A stretch of DNA of 64,000 bases from Halobacillus halophilus (GCF_020171985.1 NZ_JAIVAL010000002.1:186001-250000); one strand, 5' to 3'. Positions 42,334 to 51,929 are shown, counted from the first letter of the stretch. Numbers and translations: made by a program. The notes: generated by a model not told the origin, from the sequence alone.

Positions 42334-42352
42334 AAAGTGAGTAATCACTCAC
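42334..42352. promoter_or_regulatory. Candidate TetR operator, half 2
   Basis: AAAGTGAGTAATCACTCAC; each site is itself nearly palindromic (TGAGT-AATC-ACTCA), and the pair is arranged as an inverted repeat around an AT-rich likely promoter. Confidence 0.6.
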
Positions 42353-42362
42353 TAATTCTTCA

Positions 42363-42399
42363 CTAAAAAACCACAGTCTTTATAAACTGTAGTTTTTAG
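42363..42399 (-). terminator. Terminator after the DUF1992 gene
   Basis: On the minus strand CTAAAAACTACAGT pairs with ACTGTGGTTTTTTAG around an 8-nt loop. It begins at the stop codon. Confidence 0.75.
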
Positions 42400-42767
42400 A
42401 ATCCAAAGTTCCTATGAATTTTATGACTATATTGACGATAGGCTCCTGATTGATTAAACTTCCTCTTCTCCATCATTAAATCAAATCGGATTCTCTTCTC
42501 GGACAACTCTTTTTTATAACGCTCTGCCCGTTCTGGATCCTTGATTTCAGCAAGAAGTTCTTCCAATTGCACGATTTCTTTTTTTAACTGCATTTCTTCA
42601 GGAAGCATATTAGCATTTTTTAATATACGGTATCCATTCCTAAGTTCGGCGGGAACGTAAGCAAGATCATCTTTCGGTAAAGGCTTCCCCTTGCCAGGCA
42701 GGTCTTCAAAATCTCCGCGTTCCATAGACTGTTTAATTTTTTCTTCGATAATATGACCAAAATCCAC
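42396..42767 (-). CDS. DUF1992 (DnaJ-related) protein
   Basis: A 123-aa soluble protein. The motif GDFEDLPGKGKPLPKDD near the N-terminus is the DUF1992 hallmark, seen also in eukaryotic DNAJC28; molecular role unknown. Start GTG at 42767 has GGAGG at 7 nt. Last gene of a four-gene minus-strand cluster, 14 bp after the deaminase. Confidence 0.85.
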   Translation of the reverse strand: MDFGHIIEEKIKQSMERGDFEDLPGKGKPLPKDDLAYVPAELRNGYRILKNANMLPEEMQLKKEIVQLEELLAEIKDPERAERYKKELSEKRIRFDLMMEKRKFNQSGAYRQYSHKIHRNFGF

Positions 42768-42781
42768 CGCTTCGCCTCCCC

Positions 42782-43246
42782 TTATTCGGATTCAGACTTC
42801 TTCCTGGAATACAATTTCATCGCATCCAAATCAGCATTTTTTACTGGATCGTGGACAAAGTTTATTTCTCTTGCTTCTTTAGGTTTTGTTAACTCTTCAT
42901 ACACCTTCCCCGATAATGATAACCCTGCTTGCGAAGCTTCTTCCACGGTTTGTGCATAATGGATCTCTTTAATACCAGCGAAGTAAGCAGCGGTCAGACA
43001 CATGGGGCACGGTTCACCACTTGCATAGAGCGTACAGTCGCTTAAGTCTGTCGTCTGAAGATGATCCTGAGCTTTTCGTATGGCTACTAATTCAGCATGT
43101 GCGCTTACATCCGTCTTTATATGCAGTTCATTAACCCCTTCGGCTACCGCTTCTCCACCTTTAACGAGTACTGATCCAAAAGGATGACCGCCCGATTCTA
43201 CGTTCTTTACGGCAAGCTTTAATGCTTCTTCCAACCATTCATTCAC
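42782..43246 (-). CDS. Nucleoside/guanine deaminase (CDA fold)
   Basis: Zinc-dependent deaminase, 154 aa. Catalytic signatures are HAELVAIRKAQ (zinc His and proton-shuttling Glu) and EPCPMCLTAAYFAG (two zinc cysteines). The length and the GGHPFGSVLVKGG segment resemble guanine deaminases and related nucleoside deaminases more than TadA; the exact base is uncertain. GTG start at 43246 with GGAG 8 nt away. Between MOSC and DUF1992 genes in one operon. Confidence 0.85.
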   Translation of the reverse strand: MNEWLEEALKLAVKNVESGGHPFGSVLVKGGEAVAEGVNELHIKTDVSAHAELVAIRKAQDHLQTTDLSDCTLYASGEPCPMCLTAAYFAGIKEIHYAQTVEEASQAGLSLSGKVYEELTKPKEAREINFVHDPVKNADLDAMKLYSRKKSESE

Positions 43247-43248
43247 AG

Positions 43249-43905
43249 CTAAAGCTCCTCCTTTATCTTATGCAGGTGTTCGTTCAAGGAATCACGTAAA
43301 CCTTTGGCCAAGACATCAACTTCAATCACTCGCTTAAGCTTATCGGGATTATTTGTATCATGATAACGCACCTCATTCACGTCAGCTACGGTAACTGCTG
43401 ATGGGTGCCGTTCCACAAGAGTCATATCGTCTCCTGGTGTAACTTTTCCTTCTTTCAATACACGCAGATAAAAGCCGGTATAACCCGTTTCCATGACTTT
43501 TGCCGGAAAATCTTTAATACCGTGAGTACGCGCAATAATATAACAGGGCTTTCTAGGTTCTGAAATCTGTAAAAGTGCGTCTCCCAGTTGGAATTGATCT
43601 CCAATATGAACCTCACGCTCATCAATTCCCTCAACCGTCAAGTTTTCACCAAAGGCTGGAAAAGAAAAGGACTGCCCATAGTGCTCGTCCCAGTGTTTAT
43701 AATGCTGAGCTGGATAAAGACAAACAGCCTTGTCTCTTCCACCATGATTCTGCTTATCAGCCTGCTCATCACCTTGAAAATTATAATACGTTAAATAAGC
43801 TGCTTCCTGAACAGGGGTCTTCCGGTAGGCACTTTCCAGTTCTCCCTTATCTGTCTCATATACTTCAGGGCGTCCTACGTTCAAAGATAAGAGTTTATAT
43901 TTCAT
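43249..43905 (-). CDS. MOSC-domain protein (YiiM/YflK-like)
   Basis: A 218-aa protein with a MOSC sulfur-carrier domain. Motifs are KQNHGGRDKAVCLYPAQHY, FSFPAFGENLTVEGI and EPRKPCYIIA, the last holding the conserved cysteine. Members act on molybdopterin-linked or N-hydroxylated substrates; the specific job is unknown. It overlaps the end of the YkgJ gene by 11 bp and precedes the deaminase by 2 bp, so all three are translationally close. Confidence 0.87.
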   Translation of the reverse strand: MKYKLLSLNVGRPEVYETDKGELESAYRKTPVQEAAYLTYYNFQGDEQADKQNHGGRDKAVCLYPAQHYKHWDEHYGQSFSFPAFGENLTVEGIDEREVHIGDQFQLGDALLQISEPRKPCYIIARTHGIKDFPAKVMETGYTGFYLRVLKEGKVTPGDDMTLVERHPSAVTVADVNEVRYHDTNNPDKLKRVIEVDVLAKGLRDSLNEHLHKIKEEL

Positions 43906-44641
43906 TCAATGTCCCCTCTCTATAGCTTTTCACCCACGCCGGGAGATAATCATAGCTCCACGCATCACTTGGGTAATCAACAAATACATCTTCACCATTT
44001 TCATACAAAGCCTGAATTAATTCATTGATCGCTCCAAAATAATAAGTGTATAAAAATTCGTAGCTGAAAGGTTCTTTAGGCATGTGGTTCTCGGCACAGA
44101 CATTAGGATCGCTGTAATTTAAATAGGTACGGCAAGGAATAGGCCGTACTTCATAAGCCATACACAACTGCGTTTCCGGATCAAGCATCGGGCAGGGAAG
44201 GTTGAGCTTTTTGTATTCAAGTTTCGTAGTTGGATCATCCGGATCCATAGCAAGCGCGGTTTCAAGTTTCCCCGCCTGCTGGTTATAATAGCGTTCCCAG
44301 TGCTCAAAGATCGCATTCTTTCTTTGATCTGAAAATTGTTCAATAGAACGGAACATCATTTTCGCTTCCATACGGCTGAGAACGATTGGAAAGTAGCAGC
44401 AGAATGCACAGCCCTTAAAACAATTCGCCTCCATTCCACTGAATGATTCCATTCGGTTAATTTCATGATCAACCTCTTTAAGAAGATTTTGAAAGCCTTG
44501 CAGAATTACCGTTTCAGTCTCAGCCTCACTATCTAGTAATTCATCTATGATGTTATCAAAAAACGCCGGGTCAATTTCGTAGGATTGATTGAGCCGTTCA
44601 CATTTTTCCAGAATTTCGTGATGTTTTAAAAAACGGTCCAT
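43895..44641 (-). CDS. YkgJ-family cysteine-cluster protein
   Basis: A 248-aa protein with a metal- or Fe-S-binding cysteine cluster: CFKGCAFCCYFPIVLS, then LPCPMLDPETQLCMAYEVRP and IPCRTYLNY. The role is unknown. It is the first gene of the operon YkgJ-MOSC-deaminase-DUF1992 and is divergent from mreBH. The N-terminal 80 residues are helical and not typical of the minimal domain. Confidence 0.83.
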   Translation of the reverse strand: MDRFLKHHEILEKCERLNQSYEIDPAFFDNIIDELLDSEAETETVILQGFQNLLKEVDHEINRMESFSGMEANCFKGCAFCCYFPIVLSRMEAKMMFRSIEQFSDQRKNAIFEHWERYYNQQAGKLETALAMDPDDPTTKLEYKKLNLPCPMLDPETQLCMAYEVRPIPCRTYLNYSDPNVCAENHMPKEPFSYEFLYTYYFGAINELIQALYENGEDVFVDYPSDAWSYDYLPAWVKSYREGTLNEI

Positions 44642-44803
44642 TATAAAACTCCTTATTTTTCGTTGACTATATTATACATGGAAGTAGGCCTATAAAACTA
44701 CATTGTCAGAAAGATTGATTTTTGTATCGACCTTCTGTGAAAAAAACGTTACTATTAGTTTATAAAATAAACTAGAAAATGCCATCTTTGGAGGTACGCC
44801 ATA

Positions 44804-45814
44804 ATGTTTTCAAATGCTGAAATTGGAATTGATCTTGGTACAGCCAATATACTTATCTATTCTAAATCTAAAGGTATGCTTTTAAATGAGCCTTCTGTGG
44901 TAGCTTATAACACAGAGACTCAGACTGTCGTAGCCGTTGGTAAAGAAGCTAAAGAAATGGTAGGTAAAACCCCAAAACATATTATCCCTGTGCGTCCTCT
45001 GCGTGATGGAGTTATCGCTGATTATGATTTAACCGCTCAAATGTTAAAAGAGCTGTTGAAAAAGGTATCCAAAAAATCTGGCATGTCCATGCGGAAACCT
45101 ACAGTGGTCATCTGTACTCCTTCTGGTTCAACTTCTGTAGAACGACGCGCTATCCATAACGCCGTTAAGAGTTATGGAGCAAGAAATGTTCATCTCATTG
45201 AGGAACCTATAGCTGCTGCTATTGGGGCCGATCTGCCTGTTGATGAACCAATTGCGAATGTCATTGTTGATATCGGCGGAGGGACAAGCGAAGTTGCCAT
45301 TATTTCGTTTGGCGGCGTTGTATCCTGTAAATCGATAAGAACCGGCGGAGATGTAATGGATGAAGAAATTATCCATTATGTAAGAAAAGAGTACAATGTA
45401 TTAATAGGTGAACGGACAGCAGAAGAAATAAAAATGGAAATCGGCTATGCTTTAATTGACCATCCTGAAGTAACCATGGACGTTCGCGGGCGCGACATGG
45501 TTACCGGTCTTCCGAAAACGATCGAGTTAAAATCGACTGAAGTTCAATCCGCCATTAAAGAGTCCCTCGAACAGTTATTGGAAACCATTCGAGCTACACT
45601 TGAGGACTGCCCGCCGGAACTAAGCGGCGATATTGTTGATCATGGCGTTATCCTGACAGGAGGAGGAGCGTTATTGAATGGTATGCAAGAGTGGTTATCC
45701 AATGAAATCTCGGTACCTGTTCATATGGCTCCAAGTCCTCTCGAATCCGTTGCTATTGGAACAGGAAAATCGCTTAAAATGATCCAGAAATTGCAAAAAG
45801 CGTCTACAAATTAG
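44804..45814 (+). CDS. mreBH: MreB-family actin-like protein, MreBH type
   Basis: Cytoskeletal filament protein that guides cell-wall synthesis along the membrane. Actin-fold motifs: [58 protein letters not shown], and [11 protein letters not shown]. The product is 336 aa, matching MreBH (335). The [14 protein letters not shown] and [19 protein letters not shown] stretches resemble MreBH more than MreB or Mbl. It is alone, away from mreCD, as usual for MreBH. Confidence 0.87.
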   Translation: MFSNAEIGIDLGTANILIYSKSKGMLLNEPSVVAYNTETQTVVAVGKEAKEMVGKTPKHIIPVRPLRDGVIADYDLTAQMLKELLKKVSKKSGMSMRKPTVVICTPSGSTSVERRAIHNAVKSYGARNVHLIEEPIAAAIGADLPVDEPIANVIVDIGGGTSEVAIISFGGVVSCKSIRTGGDVMDEEIIHYVRKEYNVLIGERTAEEIKMEIGYALIDHPEVTMDVRGRDMVTGLPKTIELKSTEVQSAIKESLEQLLETIRATLEDCPPELSGDIVDHGVILTGGGALLNGMQEWLSNEISVPVHMAPSPLESVAIGTGKSLKMIQKLQKASTN

Positions 45815-45896
45815 TCCGTTACCATTCATCAGAAGCATTCTGCATTAATTTCCATTTGATCTCTTTACAGCAGCCAGATACGTGGAATAAAAGTGT

Positions 45897-45929
45897 GCCT
45901 TGCGATGTCATAGTCGCAAGGCTTCTTTA
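45897..45929 (+). terminator. Terminator downstream of mreBH
   Basis: GCCTTGCGA/TCGCAAGGC with an 8-nt loop followed by TTCTTTAT, about 80 bp after the stop codon. Confidence 0.75.
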
Positions 45930-46075
45930 TATGTGAAATCTTTTTCTTCTTGCTATAACTTACTTTTATGGACAAACGCGTCTGATTTGATAGAATAAAA
46001 CTAGGACTTCAGCTTAAGATGCTGCTGCACGAAACCGATTAGGACAGATAATTTGATAAGGAGCAGGATCTCATT

Positions 46076-46393
46076 ATGAAAACATCCACACTATTAAAAT
46101 GGATAACAGGAGCCTGTGAAGCATTTTTGGCCATCCCGATTGCCGGTGGTGCTTTTGTATTAGGGAATGGCTGGGCTCCCCTTCTATTCATGTTTATTTT
46201 TCACTTAATTACCTTAATCGTCTCTATTAGGGAGAATCGCTTCTTCGTAGGAAGTATCCTTGGCCTTGTTACAAGTGCCATAGGAGTCATCCCGTTCATT
46301 GGCTGGATTATGCATACGACGACAGCTATCGTACTCTTAATAGATGCTGGAATATCTTCTGGCACGGATAAAAGAGCAAAGCTGGCTAAATAA
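46076..46393 (+). CDS. Small membrane protein, unknown
   Basis: A 105-aa hydrophobic protein with three helices (LAIPIAGGAFVLGNGWAPLL, FMFIFHLITLIVSI, and GSILGLVTSAIGVIPFIGWI). The sequence GWAPLLFMF and IPFIGWIMHTTTAIVLL look like those in small uncharacterised Bacillaceae proteins. A moderate ribosome site (AGGAGCAGGATCTCATT) precedes the ATG. Followed by another small gene after 66 bp. Confidence 0.68.
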   Translation: MKTSTLLKWITGACEAFLAIPIAGGAFVLGNGWAPLLFMFIFHLITLIVSIRENRFFVGSILGLVTSAIGVIPFIGWIMHTTTAIVLLIDAGISSGTDKRAKLAK

Positions 46394-46459
46394 TAGCAGC
46401 ACCTATTCACACTAGTAAATGTATTTATCAATCTTTCTATAACAGAGGAGGATGCGTCT

Positions 46460-46819
46460 ATGTATACAGTACTTTGTTTCTTTAGAGTCAAGAAAAAGAA
46501 CTTAGAACAATTCGTAAAGATGACTAGAAAAAGCGGCGACATCTTGGAATCTCACGGCACCATTTCCCATCATGTTTACTTTTCCAACATGCTTACCGGC
46601 AGACAAGGTTCTATGGGAGTACTTAACCTAATGGATGTCGATGACGATGAAGAGTTGCTTATGGCGCAATCTGTTTTCAACAGCGAGGATCATTATTATG
46701 AAGTGATGCAAAGTGTAAAATCGAATGATATGATCCATTACCTCGATGAATATATTAAGGATTTAGTAGAGATGACTCGTGTAGTCACTTCTTCTTTCAC
46801 CACCAAAAACCCTCAATAA
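46460..46819 (+). CDS. Hypothetical 119-aa protein
   Basis: Soluble protein beginning MYTVLCFFRVKKKNLEQFVK. The layout (strand, helix, mid-protein MGVLNLMDVDDDEELLMAQ) is reminiscent of small ferredoxin-like dimeric alpha-beta barrel proteins such as DUF1428 or monooxygenase-like folds, but I cannot assign it. AGAGGAGG lies 7 nt before the ATG. Its stop codon lies within a terminator. Confidence 0.65.
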   Translation: MYTVLCFFRVKKKNLEQFVKMTRKSGDILESHGTISHHVYFSNMLTGRQGSMGVLNLMDVDDDEELLMAQSVFNSEDHYYEVMQSVKSNDMIHYLDEYIKDLVEMTRVVTSSFTTKNPQ

Positions 46820-46836
46820 AGTTTGAGGGTTTTTTA
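46804..46836 (+). terminator. Rho-independent terminator
   Basis: AAAACCCTCAA/TTTGAGGGTTTT with a 5-nt loop and T-run; the 5' arm covers the last codons of the preceding gene. Confidence 0.88.
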
Positions 46837-46916
46837 ATTACATAGCTTTCCATATTAAGTGTAGTCAGCAAGCATACGTGCTATCATAGAATTACAATTT
46901 ATTGGAGGTGGAGGAA

Positions 46917-47837
46917 ATGAAGATCGTTGTATTAGGAGCAGGTGCTTTAGGGGCTTACTTTGGTGCTCGCTGGCAAGAAGCTGGACATGAAGTCGTAAAT
47001 CTTGTAAGAGAAGGAAGAGCAGAACAACTGGAAGAACACGGATTACAATTACATAGTAAGATGGGAGACTATACCATTCCCGATCCGGTCATTGCGAGAG
47101 ATCCCGAAGAAATTGAAGATGCTGACTTAGTCTTCCTTGCCGTCAAAGGTTATCATCTTCATGGCACTCTTGATTGGCTTAAGCAGCTGGTTCAAAAGGG
47201 TGCCAAGGTTTTTCCTGTACTAAACGGTATGGAGCATATCAGTATTCTCCAGAAAGAACTGGGGGAAGAAGCCGTAATCGGCGGGCTTTCCTATATTATC
47301 GCAACGCTCGATGAAAAAGGACACGTTGTACATTCCAGCGAATTTCACGACCTTGTGTTCGGACCATTGCACCCTTCCCAGCAATCCATATGCGAAGAAC
47401 TTGCTTTCGCTTGTAATCAGGCCAACCTTAACGGAAGTATAAGTCCTAACATTCTAGAGGATATGTGGAAAAAGTATATGTTCATTTCTGCTTTTTCAGG
47501 TATTACGACGGCTGTTAATCAACCAATCGGTGAAATCCGCTCCTATCCTCAGACTTTACGTATTGCGGAACATGTACTATATGAAATGAAGGAACTTGCT
47601 AATGCTCACCAGGTGAACTTAACAGATGAGCAGGCTGCTAAGGCGTTTGAAAATCTGCGCAAACTTGACCATGACATGACTTCTTCCATGCATCAGGACC
47701 GGAGAAAAGGTCTGCCTCTTGAGGTAGAACACCTTCATGGAGGAGCTTTAAGACTTGGAAGTGAAGTCGGTTTGTCCATGCCTTATACGGAAACCATTCA
47801 CGCCATGATAAAACCATACGAAACCTACCAGCAATAA
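46917..47837 (+). CDS. Ketopantoate reductase-family oxidoreductase (PanE-like)
   Basis: NADPH-dependent reductase of 306 aa, likely acting on a 2-oxo acid such as ketopantoate. Rossmann motif MKIVVLGAGALGAYFGARW, the ADLVFLAVKGYHL strand, catalytic lysine in DMWKKYMFISAFSG, and the C-terminal SSMHQDRRKGLPLEVEHLHG are all family-typical. The frame begins at 46902 but the ATG at 46917 follows GGAGGTGGAGGAA. Whether this is the pantothenate enzyme or a paralogue is unclear, since no panBC genes are near. Confidence 0.85.
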   Translation: MKIVVLGAGALGAYFGARWQEAGHEVVNLVREGRAEQLEEHGLQLHSKMGDYTIPDPVIARDPEEIEDADLVFLAVKGYHLHGTLDWLKQLVQKGAKVFPVLNGMEHISILQKELGEEAVIGGLSYIIATLDEKGHVVHSSEFHDLVFGPLHPSQQSICEELAFACNQANLNGSISPNILEDMWKKYMFISAFSGITTAVNQPIGEIRSYPQTLRIAEHVLYEMKELANAHQVNLTDEQAAKAFENLRKLDHDMTSSMHQDRRKGLPLEVEHLHGGALRLGSEVGLSMPYTETIHAMIKPYETYQQ

Positions 47838-47838
47838 A

Positions 47839-47878
47839 CAAAAAGCAGTGTCTCCCATGAGGAACACTGCTTTTTATT
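47839..47878 (+). terminator. Terminator of the PanE-like gene
   Basis: AAAAAGCAGTGT/ACACTGCTTTTT with a 12-nt loop immediately after the stop. Confidence 0.85.
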
Positions 47879-47924
47879 ATCGCTCAATTATTGCTGAATT
47901 TTATATAAAGCTTATTAAACAATA

Positions 47925-48505
47925 GAGCCGATTAGTTGAAGACTCAGTTTCGAGATATTTTATGAGAGGAAAGGTCCTGCGGGGGATAATTCGCTTTCCG
48001 GCCCTGCACGACGCAGGGTCGTTCGATGTTGCCACAGGACGTGGCGATCTTAGTCGAACTTCTTATATGTGCTGAGCCTCCTCAAGCTAAAGCTTTCCGG
48101 GGTCTCACCGATCATGTTGATCCCGCAGGAGTCTTCATTATCCCCCTCCGGACCTTGCCCAGTCAGAAGTTCGAAACCACTTTATACATTACCTCCGTGT
48201 TTCAGGATGTAAAAACCCACAAAGTCTGTCATAAAAGCATTTAATCCGGATTAAGCAGGAGCATCATTCTCTTATAGAAGGGTCCGTTCGCAGTATTAAA
48301 GTTGGGTTGGTGGGGAAATGGCGAGACTCCCGTGGGAGAAGGATCTAGGTGAGACCCCACAAGGAGTGAAACGACTGAGGAGGCTCACCAGTTCCCCCAC
48401 AGGAAAGCGAGTTATTTCCCCACCAACCCTTATCCATCTAACGTAATGGACCCATTTACCTCGAAACTGAGTCTTACACAAACGGGAGCTTATCTTTAAA
48501 AATGA
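47925..48505. repeat. Composite dispersed repeat, locus e
   Basis: The left end GTTGAAGACTCAGTTTCGAG and the right end CTCGAAACTGAGTCTTACAC are inverted copies of each other, about 560 bp apart. The left module (47936-48190, with a core GCCACAGGACGTGGC) matches 61010-61260; the right module (48286-48490, TTGGGTTGGTGGGGAAATGG) matches 61410-61780 but lacks the 200-bp hairpin insert. Frames at 48026-48244 and 48296-48481 have no ribosome sites and are not genes. Explains the 720-bp gap. Confidence 0.85.
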
Positions 48506-48557
48506 TAATGCAAATTTAGAGGGGCCTTAGTATATAAATTTAAGCTTCAATAAAAGT

Positions 48558-49133
48558 TTATTTATCTGCATACTCAGCTACGTTCGGGCGTTCCCCATAT
48601 TTTAAATCACGGATCGTTAAACCAAAGTCCATTTGAAGGTGCGGATAATCTTTAAAGTTCGACCAGTCCCCTCCCCATTCAAAACCAAGATCCTTCGCAA
48701 TCGCCACGACTTCCATCCAGTCTGATTTTCCGTTTCCGTTGCCGTCTCTTTCCATATCCCAAACCACACCATGATCCGTCTTTAATGCAAAATCGATGGC
48801 CAATCCATAATTGTGATAAGATTCTCCTCCGCGGGCATGAGTAACGACCTGTCCTTCCTTGGAGCGGCCGCGTTCGTAAAGCTCATTTTGGCTTTCAACC
48901 GAGCGATGTCCTTCCGTAATAGCAATTTCTATCCCACGTTCCGCAGCCTGAGTTACAAGCTTGTCTTTATATTCTTCTACTCTGGGATGAAGCTCCTCAG
49001 GCACAGGTACCTCTTTTTTCGCAAAAGGAGAACCCGGCCATTGCTTTTCAAGCTCTGGAATCAGGATATAGACTACCAGCCCGAGAGTTACTATGAAAAC
49101 GGTAAAACTTATTAGCTTCGATAGGATTTTCAC
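48558..49133 (-). CDS. M15C cell-wall peptidase, CwlK-like
   Basis: Membrane-anchored or secreted L-alanoyl-D-glutamate or D,D-peptidase of 191 aa. N-terminal signal anchor LISFTVFIVTLGLVVYILIP, then the catalytic domain with ITEGHRSVESQNELYERGRS, the zinc ligands in SYHNYGLAIDFAL (HxxxxxxD) and HLQMDF. The GTG start at 49133 has only a distant AAAGG site, so the start is uncertain. Stands alone beside repeat locus e. Confidence 0.84.
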   Translation of the reverse strand: MKILSKLISFTVFIVTLGLVVYILIPELEKQWPGSPFAKKEVPVPEELHPRVEEYKDKLVTQAAERGIEIAITEGHRSVESQNELYERGRSKEGQVVTHARGGESYHNYGLAIDFALKTDHGVVWDMERDGNGNGKSDWMEVVAIAKDLGFEWGGDWSNFKDYPHLQMDFGLTIRDLKYGERPNVAEYADK

Positions 49134-49236
49134 TTAGTTGGCAATCCTTTCATCAAGTATCTAGTAATTTAAGAATACCATATGAAAAGAACATGAAGCA
49201 CTTTTTTTGATAACAGACGATAAGGCGTACGATAAT

Positions 49237-50412
49237 TTACTCAAACGTACCGTACACCATAATTTCCCCGTCCGCTATCATTTCCTGCCCTTTAGAAAAT
49301 ACTGTATGAACTTTAAGACTCTCCGGATCCATTAAGACAAGATCAGCATCTTTTCCAGCTTCAACCATTCCTTTATTAGGAAGCCCCAGAATTCGGGAAG
49401 GATTCGCGGTAATTACTTTTAGAGCATCCTCTAACGGGACCCCGTTCTGCTTCACCGCATCTTTAAATGCTTCATAAAGAGATTGGATTCTGCCCACTTT
49501 CATGCCAGTGAGATTACCTTTCTCATCAAAGTCCGGGAGACTTCCCTGCGCGTCGGATGTAAATGTGATCTGCTCCACAGGAACACCACAGTCGAGCATC
49601 CTCTGAAGCGCCTCACTGCTTTTTACTTCACCATCTTCAATAAACTTAGGAATGGTACTGGTAGTAAAGTCCACAAACCCACCTTTAAGGGCATAGTTAA
49701 TCCCCTCTTCAAATAACCTCGGCGTCCGGTTAATATGGGTAGGATAAAATTGAGTGATCGGCATATCCGTAGTGGAAACGACCTCTTCAATTAAAGACAA
49801 GCCATCTTTGCTGTCTCCAACGTGTACGTTGACTACCCCTTTTTTTCCAGCCAGCATTCCACCAATTCTTGCCTGGGAAGCTATTTTAGCCATTTCCTCT
49901 ACCGTCGGCTGGGAAGATCGATGATCGGCGATGGCTATTTCACCCGCGCCAATAATAAGATCTATCAAAATAATGTCATCCTCTATTTTACCCGTTAGGG
50001 TCTTCACAGGAACCTGATAGGATCCGGTATGAACATAGCAAGATAGTCCTTCCTCCTGCAGAGCCCGCGCTTTCGCTACTAGATTAGTCATGGTCCTGGT
50101 GGTTCCATCTGTGCCAATTACACCAACCACTGTGGTAACTCCATTCTTCGTAGCATCCGTCAGTTTCAACTCAGGAGTGCGGGAGCGGAAACTTCCTTCT
50201 CCGCCCCCTCCTGTAATATGCACATGACCATCTATAAAGCCAGGTGTTACTATTTTACCTTCAGCTTCAATAACCCGCACGGAATCAGTTTTGCTGGATA
50301 GATCGATAAAATCCTCCACTGCTGCGATACGCTGATCTGCAATAAGGACATCTTTCTTTCCTGAAAATTCAGGAGTATATAGGACTGCATTTTTAATTAG
50401 TGTAATCATCAT
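49237..50412 (-). CDS. iadA: Isoaspartyl dipeptidase (beta-aspartyl peptidase)
   Basis: Amidohydrolase of 391 aa that splits isoaspartyl dipeptides from damaged proteins. Metal site FIDGHVHITGGGGEG (HxH), later histidines in VVNVHVGDSKDG and PTHINRTPRLFEEG, and the catalytic aspartate in TFTSDAQGSLPDF. Two adjacent ATGs follow GGAGG at 5 and 8 nt; either could start. Second gene of an operon with the YfcC-like carrier 26 bp upstream, suggesting uptake and hydrolysis of dipeptides. Confidence 0.9.
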   Translation of the reverse strand: MMITLIKNAVLYTPEFSGKKDVLIADQRIAAVEDFIDLSSKTDSVRVIEAEGKIVTPGFIDGHVHITGGGGEGSFRSRTPELKLTDATKNGVTTVVGVIGTDGTTRTMTNLVAKARALQEEGLSCYVHTGSYQVPVKTLTGKIEDDIILIDLIIGAGEIAIADHRSSQPTVEEMAKIASQARIGGMLAGKKGVVNVHVGDSKDGLSLIEEVVSTTDMPITQFYPTHINRTPRLFEEGINYALKGGFVDFTTSTIPKFIEDGEVKSSEALQRMLDCGVPVEQITFTSDAQGSLPDFDEKGNLTGMKVGRIQSLYEAFKDAVKQNGVPLEDALKVITANPSRILGLPNKGMVEAGKDADLVLMDPESLKVHTVFSKGQEMIADGEIMVYGTFE

Positions 50413-50438
50413 AACTACCTCCTGTTTACTATTTGTCT

Positions 50439-51929
50439 TTAAGTGAAGTTAATTAGTACAGCCGTGATAATGAAAGCACTTGCCAGACCGAACATGATTA
50501 ACTGAAACTTAATGATAAACGTAAACCATTTTCCCCAGTCCAGGCGTGCAGCACCAAGTGTTCCCATTAAAGCAGCAGATGTTGGCACAATTATGTTCGT
50601 TAACCCGTCTCCCAGTTGGAAAGCAAGTACAGCGACTTGACGGCTCACTCCAGCAATGTCGGCAAGTGGTGCCATTAGAGGCATCGTTAGGGCTGCCTGC
50701 CCTGAACCAGATACGACAAAGAAATTGAAAATGGATTGGAAAAGGAACATAAGCCAAGCAGAAATGACTTCCGGCACCCCTTCAAACAACTGCCCCGCAG
50801 AGTGGAGGATTGTATTAAGTACAGAAGCCGTGGTTGGATCATCTCCGCCCAAAATGATGATAATACCTTTGGCCATTCCAACGACCAGAGCTGCTGGAAG
50901 CAAGTCTTTTGCTCCTTGGGCAAATCCTTCGGCAATATCATTGACTTTCATATCATTTAATTTAAAAATGACTCCAATGATCCCTGCCACAAGACCAATT
51001 GTAAAAAACTGACTGGCTATCTCAGGAATATAATATGCGTGCTGAATAACTCCCCAGATAATCCATCCAATACCTGCTGCAACAGTCAGCAGTACTAGGA
51101 CATGTCCTGTTCTGAATTTCACGGTCATATCCTGGTGATCAAAATCATCACGGAAATATTGATCGGAATCGTAGGATAAAGATTGAGTCGGATGTTTGCG
51201 GATTTTGCTTGCATATTTCCACGTATAAAATGTCCCTACTGCCGTAAATACCAGCCACATAACAAATCGAAACGGGGTACCCGATAACACAGGTACATCT
51301 GAAACACCTTGAGCAATAGCCACTCCAAATGGGTTCATCCAGGATGTCCCAAAGCCGATCTGTGTGGCTACGTACGTAATCATGATTCCGGTAATCGCGT
51401 CATACCCTAAAGCGACAACCAGAGGCACAAGAATCATAGCAAAAGCTATAGCTTCTTCTCCCATTCCAAAAACCGCTCCGCCTAAAGAAAATAAAAAGAA
51501 CATAACCGGAATAATTAGAACTTCTTTCCCTTTCGTCCGATCAATAACGGATAGAATCCCTTCTTCAACCGCACGAGTTCTCATAATAATTCCAAAAGCA
51601 CCGCCGATAATGAGTATAAAAGCAACGACTCCTACTGCAGAGCCCCACTTGTCTCCAGAAACCAGCCCTTCAAAGACATAGTTTAATAAACCAGCCCCTC
51701 CCCCTGGCTCAAATAGGCTAGTACCTTGACTTGATCCTTCTTCTACATTAAAGCTCCCAGGGATTAATACCGTCTGCGTTTCTTCAGCACCAGAATGCTC
51801 ATACGTAACTTCCTTTGTTTCAAACATTCCTGCGGGTATGAGATACGTAAGGACCGCAGCCAGTAATACGACGAAGAAGATAATTACATACGTATGCGGC
51901 ATTTCGAATCCTTTTTTCTTCTTATCCAT
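50439..51929 (-). CDS. YfcC-family (DcuC/ArgE-like) carrier
   Basis: Membrane carrier of 496 aa with about 12 helices, member of the YfcC/DUF401-type ion-transporter group (C4-dicarboxylate anaerobic carrier superfamily). Landmarks are IIGGAFGIIMRTRAVEEGIL, FSLGGAVFGMGEEAIAFAMI, SGSGQAALTMPLMAPLADIA and LGDGLTNIIVPTSAALMGTL. The substrate is not known; the iadA neighbour suggests dipeptides or acidic amino acids. GAGGAGG lies 8 nt before the ATG, and a sigma-54 promoter 42-58 bp upstream. Confidence 0.85.
   Translation of the reverse strand: MDKKKKGFEMPHTYVIIFFVVLLAAVLTYLIPAGMFETKEVTYEHSGAEETQTVLIPGSFNVEEGSSQGTSLFEPGGGAGLLNYVFEGLVSGDKWGSAVGVVAFILIIGGAFGIIMRTRAVEEGILSVIDRTKGKEVLIIPVMFFLFSLGGAVFGMGEEAIAFAMILVPLVVALGYDAITGIMITYVATQIGFGTSWMNPFGVAIAQGVSDVPVLSGTPFRFVMWLVFTAVGTFYTWKYASKIRKHPTQSLSYDSDQYFRDDFDHQDMTVKFRTGHVLVLLTVAAGIGWIIWGVIQHAYYIPEIASQFFTIGLVAGIIGVIFKLNDMKVNDIAEGFAQGAKDLLPAALVVGMAKGIIIILGGDDPTTASVLNTILHSAGQLFEGVPEVISAWLMFLFQSIFNFFVVSGSGQAALTMPLMAPLADIAGVSRQVAVLAFQLGDGLTNIIVPTSAALMGTLGAARLDWGKWFTFIIKFQLIMFGLASAFIITAVLINFT

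Noticed and set aside
48026-48481. ORFs at 48026-48244 (+) and 48296-48481 (-)
   Set aside because: Inside composite repeat e; composition and position follow the repeat and no start signals are present.
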